NCBI GenBank assembly: GCA_003247575.1
Contig: QJZC01000058.1
Location: forward strand, 37,021-101,020
Source: Pseudomonadota bacterium
Lineage (GTDB): Bacteria > Myxococcota_A > UBA9160 > SZUA-336
DNA: 64,000 nt
Reading direction: 5' to 3'
The notes beneath the pieces are model-generated. The model saw nothing but the letters and a program-made list of their open reading frames with translations, was not told the origin of the DNA and made no database searches. Below, piece after piece: positions 8,602-16,516 of this stretch (position 1 is the first letter of the stretch; each line of letters starts with the position of its first letter). The position numbers and the translations under genes were made by a program.

Positions 8602-9206
8602 GCGACGCGACTCTGCGCTGCTTTCTCGCTGTCGAGGTCCCGACCGCGGTGCGCGACCGACTGGGCTCGCTGTGCACCGAGCTCGAGCAGACACATTCCG
8701 AGCTCCGGGTCGTGCCATCCGAGAACCTCCACATCACCCTCAAGTTCTTGGGTGATTTCCCGGAAGGCAGTATCCCGCGGCTCGCACGCCAAGCCGCGAC
8801 AAAGCTGCTGCGCACTCCCCCTTTCGAGGTAACCTTGGCGGGCCTCGGTGCTTTCCCACATCAGCGTTCAGCGCGGGTGATCTGGATCGGAATCCAACGT
8901 GGCGCTTCCCAGCTCGCCCGCATCGCACGCAAACTCGACTCCACGGCCGGACGTCTCGGAGCGGCACGCGACCGGCGTCCATACCAACCGCATCTCACCT
9001 TGGGCAGACTGCGCGAGCCGTGCACCGTCGCCCTCGAGCAGTTACGCGCTCCCGACCCCATGTCCTTTCCAGTCGCCGACGTGGTGTTGTTCGAGAGCCG
9101 CCTCGCCCCTTCCGGAGCTACCCATCTGCCGCTGGCCCGACTTCCGATCGGACCGCCCACAGACGAGAGCTCGGACGATTTCCACCCTTTCGCCCCAGAT
9201 TTTTAG
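8598..9206 (+). CDS. thpR: RNA 2',3'-cyclic phosphodiesterase (2H phosphoesterase)
   Basis: A 202-residue 2H phosphoesterase of the ThpR/LigT type, which opens 2',3'-cyclic phosphates on RNA or ligates tRNA halves in vitro. Both catalytic HxTx motifs are present: HITL at 45-48 and HLTL at 132-135. The ATG overlaps the cinA stop as ATGA. Linkage cinA-thpR-recA is seen in deltaproteobacteria and other phyla. The 12-base gap to recA contains the recA ribosome-binding site, so recA may be read from this operon as well as from its own promoter. Confidence 0.92.
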   Translation: MSDATLRCFLAVEVPTAVRDRLGSLCTELEQTHSELRVVPSENLHITLKFLGDFPEGSIPRLARQAATKLLRTPPFEVTLAGLGAFPHQRSARVIWIGIQRGASQLARIARKLDSTAGRLGAARDRRPYQPHLTLGRLREPCTVALEQLRAPDPMSFPVADVVLFESRLAPSGATHLPLARLPIGPPTDESSDDFHPFAPDF

Positions 9207-9218
9207 GAGAAATCAAGC

Positions 9219-10289
9219 ATGGCGCGATCCACGAAGTCCTCAGAACCGACGAAGCAGAAGGCAATCGACCTCGCCGTCTCATCCATCGAGAAGCAGTTCG
9301 GCAAGGGCGCCATCATGGTGCTCGGCAGCGGCGAGCCGCGCGAGGCCCTGCCTTCCATTCCCTCGGGGTCTCCCTCGTTGGACATCGCGCTCGGCATCGG
9401 AGGCTATCCCCGCGGGCGCGTCGTCGAAATCTATGGACCGGAGTCGTCGGGCAAGACCACACTCGCCCTCCACGCCGTCGCCAACTGCCAGCGACAGGGG
9501 GGAGTCGGGGCATTCATCGATGCAGAGCATGCGCTCGACATCCAGTACGCCGGGCGGCTCGGCGTGAACATCGAGGAGCTGCTCGTGTCACAGCCCGACA
9601 CCGGTGAGCAGGCGCTCGAAATATCGGACATGCTGGTTCGCTCGGGTGCAGTAGACATCGTCGTGATCGATTCCGTGGCGGCACTCGTGCCGCGCGCAGA
9701 GATCGAAGGCGAGATGGGCGACACACATGTAGGTCTGCAGGCCCGTCTCATGAGCCAAGCCCTGCGGAAGCTGACGGGTACCTTGTCCAAGTCTCAGACA
9801 GCCATGATCTTCATCAACCAGGTACGCATGAAGATCGGGGTCATGTTCGGCAACCCAGAGACCACACCTGGCGGAAATGCGCTCAAGTTCTATTCGTCGG
9901 TGCGACTCGACGTGCGCCGCATCGGCCAGATCAAGGACGGGACGGACGCCATCGGGAACCGCACACGGGTCAAGGTGGTCAAGAACAAGTGCGCTCCTCC
10001 CTTCCGCCAGGCGGAGTTCGACATCATGTTCAACCACGGAATCTCGCGCGAAGGTGACATTCTCGACCTGGCCGCGGAGCTGGGAGTGATCGAGAAGAGC
10101 GGGACCTGGTTCAGCTTCGAAGGCACACGCGTCGGCCAGGGACGCGAGAATGCCAAGCGCTTTCTCAAAGAGAATCCGGACGTCTATGACAGGATTTCGG
10201 AGCTCGTGTACAACCACGCGGGTCTCAAGGTCGGAACCCCGGTGACAGGGGAGGACGAGGAGTCAGACCCCACCGAGGCCACCGACTGA
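9219..10289 (+). CDS. recA: Recombinase RecA
   Basis: RecA of normal length (356 residues) for homologous recombination and SOS signalling. Walker A GPESSGKT is at 73-80; further on come VVIDSVAALVPRAEIEGE, the L2-loop region GNPETTPGGNALKFY, and FINQVRMKIGVMFG. The C-terminus is acidic (EDEESDPTEATD), as usual. ATG 9219 has AGGAGA eight bases upstream. No SOS-box-like palindrome was recognised directly in front, as expected if the gene is transcribed through from cinA-thpR. A perfect hairpin follows the stop; no recX is adjacent. Confidence 0.98.
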   Translation: MARSTKSSEPTKQKAIDLAVSSIEKQFGKGAIMVLGSGEPREALPSIPSGSPSLDIALGIGGYPRGRVVEIYGPESSGKTTLALHAVANCQRQGGVGAFIDAEHALDIQYAGRLGVNIEELLVSQPDTGEQALEISDMLVRSGAVDIVVIDSVAALVPRAEIEGEMGDTHVGLQARLMSQALRKLTGTLSKSQTAMIFINQVRMKIGVMFGNPETTPGGNALKFYSSVRLDVRRIGQIKDGTDAIGNRTRVKVVKNKCAPPFRQAEFDIMFNHGISREGDILDLAAELGVIEKSGTWFSFEGTRVGQGRENAKRFLKENPDVYDRISELVYNHAGLKVGTPVTGEDEESDPTEATD

Positions 10290-10307
10290 CCCCTCGGGTC
10301 GCTCGTC

Positions 10308-10344
10308 CGGGCGGAATCCGAGTGCACAAGCCGGATTCCGCCCG
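10308..10344. terminator. Perfect hairpin downstream of recA
   Basis: Two 13-base arms, CGGGCGGAATCCG and CGGATTCCGCCCG, pair perfectly around an 11-base loop. No U-tract follows. Its place 19 bases after the recA stop suggests a terminator or transcript-end stabiliser. Confidence 0.6.
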
Positions 10345-10551
10345 AGAGCAGACACACGCGCCACTGCGCTCCCGACCACCTCAAGGATCCCTCTGCTCAC
10401 GTCGATTCTCAGCTGCAGAACAGCGATTCACCTACGTCCCTGCCAAGGGCCGCCAGGGAGCGGAACGATCGCCTGAACACGCGCTTCTTCCGCTCGCTCG
10501 ACCTACGAGTCTGGCCCGACACGGATCCCAGGTGGACAGGAACGGCGGCGC

Positions 10552-11718
10552 ATGGAACTGAACGACATCCTTAGGATTGCGATCAAGGGACAAGCCTCGG
10601 ACATCCATCTCAAAGCGGGCCTTCCGCCGCTCTTCCGCGTAGATGGGGCGCTCGTTCCCCTAAAGGACGGGGAGCGCCTTCAGCCCGAACTACTCCATTC
10701 CATGCTCGCAAGCATCACTACCGAAGGTCAGAAGCTCTACTTCGACGAACATCACGAGGTGGATCTGGCCTACTCCATACCCGGACTGGGCCGATTTCGC
10801 GTCAACGCGTTCATGCAGCGAGGCACGATCGGGATCGTGTTCCGCGCGATCCCATTCGGCGTGAAGACGATCGACCAGCTCCATCTCCCGAAGGTAGTCG
10901 AGCGGATCTCGATGGAAGCCCGCGGCCTGGTGCTCGTGACCGGCACGACCGGATCCGGAAAGTCGACCACCTTGGCTGCGATGATCGACCACATCAACAC
11001 CAACCGGACCTGTCACATCATCACCATCGAAGACCCGATCGAATTCCTGATTCGCGACAAGCGCTCCATGGTGAATCAGCGAGAGGTTGGCGTAGATACG
11101 AACGGGTTCGCCGCCGCGCTGCGCGGCGCTCTTCGCCAGGATCCAGACGTCATTCTGGTGGGTGAGATGCGGGACTTCGAGACCATCTCCACCGCTTTGA
11201 CCGCGGCCGAAACCGGACATCTGGTCATGTCCACCCTCCACACGATCGACACGACCGAGACCATCTCGCGTATCGTGTCGGTGTTCCCACCGCATCAGCA
11301 GCAGCAGATCCGCCTTCAGCTCGCTAGCGTCGTGAAGGGGATCATCAGCCAACGTCTCGTGCCGCGTGCCGATGGGCGTGGTCGCGTCCCGGCGGTAGAG
11401 GTTCTGGTCTCTACAGCGCGCATTCGGGAGTGTATCGGCGACAAGGAACGCGCCACCGAGATCCACGATTCGATTTCGAAGGGCTACACCACGTACGGCA
11501 TGCAGACCTTCGACCAGTCCCTGATGTCGCTGATCAAGCGCGGGTTGGTCACCTACGACGACGCCCTACACCACGTCGCCAACCCAGACGACTTCGCACT
11601 GCGCTTCAAGGGGATCTCCGGAACCTCGGACTCCAGCTGGGACGACTTCGAGACCGAAGACTCCAAGCCGGACACCGACTCCGCAGGCGGCGAACAGCTC
11701 AAGATCGACCGCTTCTGA
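10552..11718 (+). CDS. pilT: Type IV pilus retraction ATPase PilT
   Basis: Hexameric ATPase that disassembles type IV pili at the inner membrane and powers twitching. 388 residues: a PAS-like N-terminal domain (DIHLKAGLPPLFRVDG), Walker A GTTGSGKS at 131-138, Asp box, Walker B VILVGEMRD at about 201-209, and His box HLVMSTLHT at about 223-231. The C-terminal 35 residues are an acidic, Ser/Asp-rich tail not needed for the fold. It stands alone, without pilB or pilC, so other pilus genes must be elsewhere. The ribosome-binding site is weak (AGGA about ten bases upstream). A double-hairpin island follows the stop. Confidence 0.95.
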   Translation: MELNDILRIAIKGQASDIHLKAGLPPLFRVDGALVPLKDGERLQPELLHSMLASITTEGQKLYFDEHHEVDLAYSIPGLGRFRVNAFMQRGTIGIVFRAIPFGVKTIDQLHLPKVVERISMEARGLVLVTGTTGSGKSTTLAAMIDHINTNRTCHIITIEDPIEFLIRDKRSMVNQREVGVDTNGFAAALRGALRQDPDVILVGEMRDFETISTALTAAETGHLVMSTLHTIDTTETISRIVSVFPPHQQQQIRLQLASVVKGIISQRLVPRADGRGRVPAVEVLVSTARIRECIGDKERATEIHDSISKGYTTYGMQTFDQSLMSLIKRGLVTYDDALHHVANPDDFALRFKGISGTSDSSWDDFETEDSKPDTDSAGGEQLKIDRF

Positions 11719-11772
11719 GTACATCACGCCCGAGTCGTTAGCCGGAACATCTCGCGAGCCCTCGTCAGGGGA

Positions 11773-11839
11773 CTCGGGAGTCACGGCTGGCCGGGCCTAA
11801 TCGCGGACTCATACGGCCCGACCAGCCGTGACTCCCGAG
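11773..11839. repeat. Large hairpin 1 (25-bp inverted repeat, 17-base loop)
   Basis: Arms 11773-11797 and 11815-11839 are inverted copies with one mismatch (11791/11821). The loop at 11798-11814 reads TAATCGCGGACTCATAC. The inner part, 11792-11820, recurs in inverted orientation at 12047-12075, while the outer 18 bp of stem are unique to this copy. It lies 54 bases after pilT, between convergent genes, so it could end both transcripts; its relation to hairpin 2 suggests more than a terminator. Confidence 0.9.
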
Positions 11840-12025
11840 CCTGGTCATCTCGGATAGAAGACGGTCTGGGGAAGAGACCTTGGAGGGCGGACGCACGTGC
11901 CCAGCTGGGGGTCGGCTCCCCTATCGTCACGACTCCGATCCCCCGCACCGGCCCCCTGCGTCGGGGCGAAGGCAATTACCCGAGCAACCCACCCCATCCA
12001 CCCTGGCAGCCCGCCGCGGACGATC

Positions 12026-12096
12026 GGGTTGTGGAATCGCGGATGCCGGGCCGTATGAGTCCGCGATTGGGCCCGGCATCCGCGATTCCACAACCC
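12026..12096. repeat. Large hairpin 2 (perfect 27-bp inverted repeat, 17-base loop)
   Basis: Arms 12026-12052 and 12070-12096 pair perfectly. The loop at 12053-12069 reads GTATGAGTCCGCGATTG, which is the reverse complement of the hairpin 1 loop at 16 of 17 positions, the last being G-U compatible in RNA. The inner six stem pairs (CGGGCC/GGCCCG) are shared with hairpin 1; the outer 21 bp differ. It ends 26 bases before the stop of the minus-strand TPM gene. Confidence 0.9.
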
Positions 12097-12122
12097 CTGA
12101 CGAGACCGGGTGAACTGCTTGG

Positions 12123-12746
12123 TCAGTCCAAACGCTGGATGGCGTCCGCTAGCTCGTTGATGTCGTCGGAGCGCGGGGGGAACGCTTCTGCCAGGTGCGC
12201 ACCGATCTCTCGCAGTGCCGCGCAGATTCCGTCTGCAGGGCGGCCGGCGCGGATCGCCGCGATGATCGCGTCCGTCTGCTTCTTCCACGCGTCCGCTCCA
12301 ACACGCATGTGGATGCCCCGATCGGCGAGGATCTGGACGCCGTGCTCGAGCTCCGAGATGAGCAGCAGCACTCCGCTTCGATCCCGTGTCTCGGTGACCC
12401 CGCGAGCGACGAAGAGTTGCTGTGCCATCGCCGAAAGCCTATCCGAGAATTCTTGCCTGGGAACCAAGCAACGCACGCAGGGCTTGATCCCGCTCAGTCG
12501 CCAGAGGGCCGCCCCGAGCACGAGCTGACCCACGAAGATCGCCTCGGGTGGAACCAGCGGCACCCAGAGATACACACTGAGCGCGATCACGACGGTCAGC
12601 CCCCCGACCCATGGCACGCGCCAAGCGGCGTAGTCGTCGCAGCGACGGGCGACGACGACCACGAGCTCACCGGCGGTAGACTGCTCCAGCTCGCCGATCA
12701 GCGCTTCGATACGCGCCTCTTCCTCCGCGGTCAGCAGCTCTGCCAT
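12123..12746 (-). CDS. TPM-domain membrane protein (second of pair)
   Basis: 207 residues. A short N-terminal helix (MAELLTAEEEARIEALIGEL) leads into a TPM-like start (STAGELVVVVARRCDDYA). Two TM helices at about 48-85 (VGGLTVVIALSVYLWV and AIFVGQLVLGAALW) split the domain from its continuation (FVARGVTETRDRSGVLLLISELEHGVQILADRGI). This is the membrane-inserted TPM type commonly encoded beside a YgcG-like TPM protein and LemA. ATG 12746 is four bases after the stop of the upstream TPM gene, so the two are co-translated; longer frames only overlap that gene's Gly-rich tail. Function of the family is not established. Confidence 0.85.
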   Translation of the reverse strand: MAELLTAEEEARIEALIGELEQSTAGELVVVVARRCDDYAAWRVPWVGGLTVVIALSVYLWVPLVPPEAIFVGQLVLGAALWRLSGIKPCVRCLVPRQEFSDRLSAMAQQLFVARGVTETRDRSGVLLLISELEHGVQILADRGIHMRVGADAWKKQTDAIIAAIRAGRPADGICAALREIGAHLAEAFPPRSDDINELADAIQRLD

Positions 12747-12750
12747 CGCC

Positions 12751-13518
12751 TCACCAGCTCCCCGAGGAGCCACCGCCCCCGAAGCCGCCCCCGCCTCCGC
12801 CAAAGCCGCCCCCACCACCTCCGCCGAATCCACCGCCGAAGGGGCCACCCCCATAGTATCCAAGACCTCCGCGACGCCTCAGCCCAGCGCCCCCGCCAGG
12901 TCCATTCATCAGTCGAGCCAGCAGGATGAATGCGCCGACGGCGAGATAGAACAGCCAGCTCGGAATCTGACGCGTCCGACCGGATGCTCCTCGAGCAGGC
13001 AGCGCAACCGATTCACCGGCTCCAGCGCGCATGAGCAGATCCATCGCCTCGTCGACCCCCGCATCGAAACGACCGGATCGAAAGGCGGGAACCAGCACCT
13101 GACGAATGACTCGAGCAGACAGCGCATCGGTGATGCTCCCCTCGAGCCCATAGCCCACCTCGATCCGCATCTTGCGATCCCCCTGCGAGATCGCGAGGAG
13201 CAGTCCGTCGTCTGCATCCGAACGCCCGAGCTGCCAGCTCTCCACCACGCGGATCGAGAAATCCTCGATCGGCTCCCCTTCGAGCGAAGCGACGGTGAGT
13301 AGTGCGAACTGATGGCCCGTGCGTCGCTCGTAGTCACCGAGCTTCCGCTCGAGCTCGATGCGCGAACTCGGCGCCAGAAGCCCCGCCAAATCATTCACTC
13401 GCCCCTCGAGTTTGGGGACAGCAATCTGCGCGAGCAGCGAGTTGGCAATCGAGAGCGCGAGCACGCACAGGATGGAGACCGCCATGCACCTCTGTCGAGA
13501 GCCGCCGACTCGACTCAT
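12751..13518 (-). CDS. Exported TPM-domain protein with Gly-rich tail
   Basis: A YgcG-type protein: N-terminal signal segment (basic start, then MAVSILCVLALSIANSLLA), TPM domain (GRVNDLAGLLAPSSRIELE, then FALLTVASLEG and DGLLLAISQGDRKMRIEVG), a TM helix (WLFYLAVGAFILLA) and a long glycine-rich tail ending GGSSGSW, the usual family ending. The fold sits outside the inner membrane, anchored by the C-terminal helix. TPM domains were linked to phosphatase activity and photosystem repair in plants; the bacterial role is unclear. Start: ATG 13518 keeps a basic n-region, ATG 13485 is also possible. Operon lemA-TPM1-TPM2 on the minus strand. Confidence 0.88.
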   Translation of the reverse strand: MSRVGGSRQRCMAVSILCVLALSIANSLLAQIAVPKLEGRVNDLAGLLAPSSRIELERKLGDYERRTGHQFALLTVASLEGEPIEDFSIRVVESWQLGRSDADDGLLLAISQGDRKMRIEVGYGLEGSITDALSARVIRQVLVPAFRSGRFDAGVDEAMDLLMRAGAGESVALPARGASGRTRQIPSWLFYLAVGAFILLARLMNGPGGGAGLRRRGGLGYYGGGPFGGGFGGGGGGGFGGGGGGFGGGGSSGSW

Positions 13519-13575
13519 CGATCTAGTGCGCGCGTATGCCGCATCCAAAGTCAACGGCGGCCTGGACGTAGTACA

Positions 13576-14199
13576 CTAGAACTGAACCTCAGGAGGCTGG
13601 TCCGCGTTCGGCCGGGTTGCTTCGAACGTCGGCCGAACGTCCTTTCCGCGTAGAGAGGCTCCAATCGAGGTCGGAAAGCGGAGTACCAGCTTGTTGTAGG
13701 CCGCAACCTGCTCGATATAGCGACGCCGTGCCACAGTGATTCGATTCTCGGTTCCTTCGAGCTGAGCCTGCAGATCGCGAAATGCACCGCTGGCCTTCAG
13801 ATCTGGATAACGCTCGACCGTGACCAACAGACGCGAGAGCGCTCCAGAGAGCTGACCCTGCGCCTGCTCGAATGCCTGCAGCTTCGCTGGATCATCGATC
13901 GTGCTCGAGTCGACCTCGAGACGCCCCACCCGGGAGCGCGCTTCGACGACGGCTTGCAAGGTCTCACGCTCGAAGTTCGCGGATCCCTTCACCGTATTGA
14001 CCAAGTTGGGAACGAGATCCGCGCGGCGCTGATACTGGTTCTGCACCTCGGCCCATGCAGCCTTCACTTCTTCGTCGAGATCGATCACGGCATTGTAGCC
14101 ACAGCCGGCAACCCCACTCATGAGGAGGAGCAGAACGATCACGCGTAGGGAGATCTGTGGCGAGAGCACGCGGAGGTGATTCACTGAATGACTTTGCAT
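13576..14199 (-). CDS. lemA: LemA family lipoprotein
   Basis: 207 residues from ATG 14199, which has GGAAGG five bases upstream; the open frame extends further but without resemblance. The N-terminus is a lipoprotein signal with lipobox ending VAGC. The LemA signature follows: GYNAVIDLDEEVKAAWAEV, then YQRRADLVPNLVNTVKG. The rest is helical and ends RRYIEQVAAYNKLVLRFPT, as in the family, plus a short tail. LemA proteins are membrane-attached helical bundles of unclear function, very often next to TPM-domain genes, as here. The gene is divergent from the ABC exporter pair. Confidence 0.92.
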   Translation of the reverse strand: MQSHSVNHLRVLSPQISLRVIVLLLLMSGVAGCGYNAVIDLDEEVKAAWAEVQNQYQRRADLVPNLVNTVKGSANFERETLQAVVEARSRVGRLEVDSSTIDDPAKLQAFEQAQGQLSGALSRLLVTVERYPDLKASGAFRDLQAQLEGTENRITVARRRYIEQVAAYNKLVLRFPTSIGASLRGKDVRPTFEATRPNADQPPEVQF

Positions 14200-14414
14200 A
14201 CGCGCCTTCCATGGGACGTCGAGAATGGATGCCCCGCAAACCCGCGCTCGGCGGGGTGTCAGGCCCTCTCCGGAGTGTATCGAGCAGAAGCCGGCTCGGC
14301 GACCCTGCGGGTGAGGGATTGGGCCGTCACATACGACGCAACCGGGTGTATTCGATTGGGGGGCCAACAGCGCGCCGGAGCGCTGGGATCTACCCTCCAC
14401 CCGAACACACCCCG

Positions 14415-14433
14415 CGAATCTGCCACAGATTCG
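14415..14433. promoter_or_regulatory. Operator-like palindrome between lemA and the ABC exporter
   Basis: CGAATCTG and CAGATTCG form a perfect 8-bp inverted repeat around CCA. It lies in the 295-base divergent region, 62 bases before the ABC start. It may be a repressor site; no regulator gene is adjacent. Confidence 0.35.
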
Positions 14434-14494
14434 AGCCGACCCGGGCTGCGACCTGCGTGTAAGATGGCATGCCGTAGATCCATGCAGGAAGGTC

Positions 14495-16516
14495 ATGACC
14501 ATCAAAGGGCCAGACGCAGATCACGTCTCGCATCTCCCGCACGAGCATCTCCCGCTCGGGGAGGGGGCTGCACCACCTCCGAGATCGCGGATTCACCCCA
14601 ACCGGGAGCTCGGCTGGTTTCGACGTTCCGCGCCGATCCTGCGTGCGCACAGCGGCCTGATCGCGACGACGGTTACCCTTCTGATCCTGTTGTCCGCGGT
14701 CTCTGTCGGGATCATCTGGACCATCGGCCAGGTGCTCGATGTCGCAGTATTCTCACCTCCCAATCCGAAGCCGCTCACTGCGTGGCTGCTCGCCTGGGCC
14801 GGGCTCGAGCCAACGGCTCCAGGAGCCCCCTACCCCTTGGCACCTTTCATCATCGTGCTCGCGGGACTCGCAGCAATCCAGTTCGCGCTGGGCTACCTGT
14901 CGGGAGTCGCGGGCTCGCGCAGCAATCAGGCCATCGAGTACAACCTGCGCGCGCTGATGCACGAGCACCTGACACGGCTCCCATTCTCGTTCTACGATGC
15001 GGCACAAACGGGGCAGTTGATCTCGCGTGCCAACGCAGACATCCGCGCCGTGCAGATGTTCCTCGCGTTCGCACCTCGCTTGCTGTCCGCCGGCCTCTCG
15101 TTCAGTCTCGCACTCGGCCTTATGATCCAGGAGAGTCTGTTGCTCGCATCCGCGTCGCTACTGACTCTGCCTGGCGTCTACTTCCTCGGCCTGGCGCTGC
15201 GGACCCGGCTGTTTCCAATCTCGTGGGTGGTCCAGGCGCGACAAGCTGACATCGCATCCATCGTCGAGGAGAGCGTAGCGGGCGTTCGCATCGTCAAGAC
15301 GTTTCGCGCAGAAGGCAATCAGATCGATCGGCTGGCTGCGGCGGCCGAGCGACTGCGCTGGGCGATCGTACGCCAAGCAGATATTCGCGCGCGCTACGCT
15401 CCTTGGCTCGCCGCACTTCCACGCGTCTCGCGGGCTCTGCTGCTGGGTATCGGCGGCTGGCTCGTCCTCCAGGGCCAGACGACGATCGGCGCACTCGTCG
15501 CGTTCAACTTCTACGTGATCCGCCTGCAGGCACCTTTTCGCCTGATCGGTTTTCTGATGGTGATGACGCAGCGCGCTGCAGCCTCGGCCTATCGAATCTT
15601 CGAGGTACTCGATGCCCAGCCAGAGCCGTTCGACGATCCGCGGGCCATCCCCTTGCGAAGTACCCGCGGCGAGATCGAGTTTCGCAGTGTCTGCTTCGGC
15701 TATCCAGACCTGCCGCCAGTCCTCCGCGATCTGAACCTGCACATCAAGGCAGGTGAGACGGTCGCCATCGTGGGGCGCACAGGCGCAGGAAAATCGTCGC
15801 TCGCGCGTTTACTTCCGCGCTTCTACGACGTGGGCACAGGAGAGGTACGCATCGACGGCCGCGACATCCGCGAGTACCAGCTCGAAAGCCTGCGTGCACA
15901 GATGGGGCTGGTACTGGACGATCCGTTCCTGTTCTCCGACACGGTTCACAACAACATCGCGTACGGACTCCCCACCGCATCTCGGGACGACGTTCGTGCG
16001 GCCGCCCGCACGGCCGGGGCGCACGACTTCATCTCGAACCTACCCAAGGGATATGACACCCTCATCGGCGAGCGGGGCTATACGCTCTCGGGGGGGCAAC
16101 GGCAACGACTGGCGATCGCGAGAACCTTGCTGCTCGATCCGACGATCTTGATTCTGGATGATGCGACCAGCTCGATCGACGTTCAGCTCGAAAACCGCAT
16201 TCATGCCTCTCTGCGCAAGCTCATGCAGGGGCGCACTACTCTGATCATCGCGCACCGCCTCTCGACGGTTCGGCTGGCAGAGCGAGTCGTGCTACTCGAA
16301 GACGGAGTGATCGCAGCGGACGGCCCTCACGAGCGACTCTGGATCGAGTGCCCCGCCTACAGGGCCACACTCGAACGCTGGGAGGAGAGCGACGAAGCGC
16401 GCGGATCCGCGGTGCACGTCCAGAACACGGATCGCCTCGCGCGACCGCGAGCGACTGCGGAGCCTGCGGCCGTCCGGCTGGGACTGAGAGACCTCGAAGA
16501 GGAGACCCTCGGCTGA
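14495..16516 (+). CDS. ABC exporter subunit with degenerate ATP site (heterodimer partner A)
   Basis: A 673-residue half-transporter: six TM helices in about 55-345, then an ATPase domain from about 390. Walker A is GRTGAGKS, the signature LSGGQRQR is intact and the H-loop is IIAHRLS. Two catalytic positions are altered: Walker B reads LILDDATSSID, with Asp instead of the catalytic Glu, and the Q-loop region reads VLDDPFLF instead of VPQ(E/D)PFLF. This is the pattern of the subunit that supplies the non-hydrolysing site in TM287/288-type exporters. The first 40 residues are a His/Pro-rich tail. The TGA overlaps the ATG of the partner gene. Substrate (lipid, drug or peptide) cannot be read from sequence. 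Confidence 0.92.
   Translation: MTIKGPDADHVSHLPHEHLPLGEGAAPPPRSRIHPNRELGWFRRSAPILRAHSGLIATTVTLLILLSAVSVGIIWTIGQVLDVAVFSPPNPKPLTAWLLAWAGLEPTAPGAPYPLAPFIIVLAGLAAIQFALGYLSGVAGSRSNQAIEYNLRALMHEHLTRLPFSFYDAAQTGQLISRANADIRAVQMFLAFAPRLLSAGLSFSLALGLMIQESLLLASASLLTLPGVYFLGLALRTRLFPISWVVQARQADIASIVEESVAGVRIVKTFRAEGNQIDRLAAAAERLRWAIVRQADIRARYAPWLAALPRVSRALLLGIGGWLVLQGQTTIGALVAFNFYVIRLQAPFRLIGFLMVMTQRAAASAYRIFEVLDAQPEPFDDPRAIPLRSTRGEIEFRSVCFGYPDLPPVLRDLNLHIKAGETVAIVGRTGAGKSSLARLLPRFYDVGTGEVRIDGRDIREYQLESLRAQMGLVLDDPFLFSDTVHNNIAYGLPTASRDDVRAAARTAGAHDFISNLPKGYDTLIGERGYTLSGGQRQRLAIARTLLLDPTILILDDATSSIDVQLENRIHASLRKLMQGRTTLIIAHRLSTVRLAERVVLLEDGVIAADGPHERLWIECPAYRATLERWEESDEARGSAVHVQNTDRLARPRATAEPAAVRLGLRDLEEETLG

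Larger units (their letters stand above)
11719..12122. other. Non-coding island between pilT and the TPM gene with paired hairpins
   Basis: 404 bases between two converging genes. It contains hairpin 1 and hairpin 2, whose 29-base cores are inverted copies of each other and bound a 284-base segment (11792-12075). The 9-mer AATCGCGGA or its complement occurs four times (11799, 12035, 12060, 12079). The 186 bases between the hairpins hold GC-rich sequence with no frame I would call a gene. A small mobile element, a structured RNA or a bidirectional terminator are all possible. Confidence 0.7.

Noticed and set aside
11773..12096. Retron, integron attC or CRISPR-type interpretation of the double hairpin
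   Set aside because: No reverse transcriptase, integrase or cas gene is in the window, there are only two copies, and attC sites have conserved ends with variable centres, the opposite of what is seen.
13576..14505. Longer lemA frame starting at 14505
   Set aside because: The extra 102 residues have no resemblance to LemA and precede a proper lipoprotein signal with its own ribosome-binding site at 14199.
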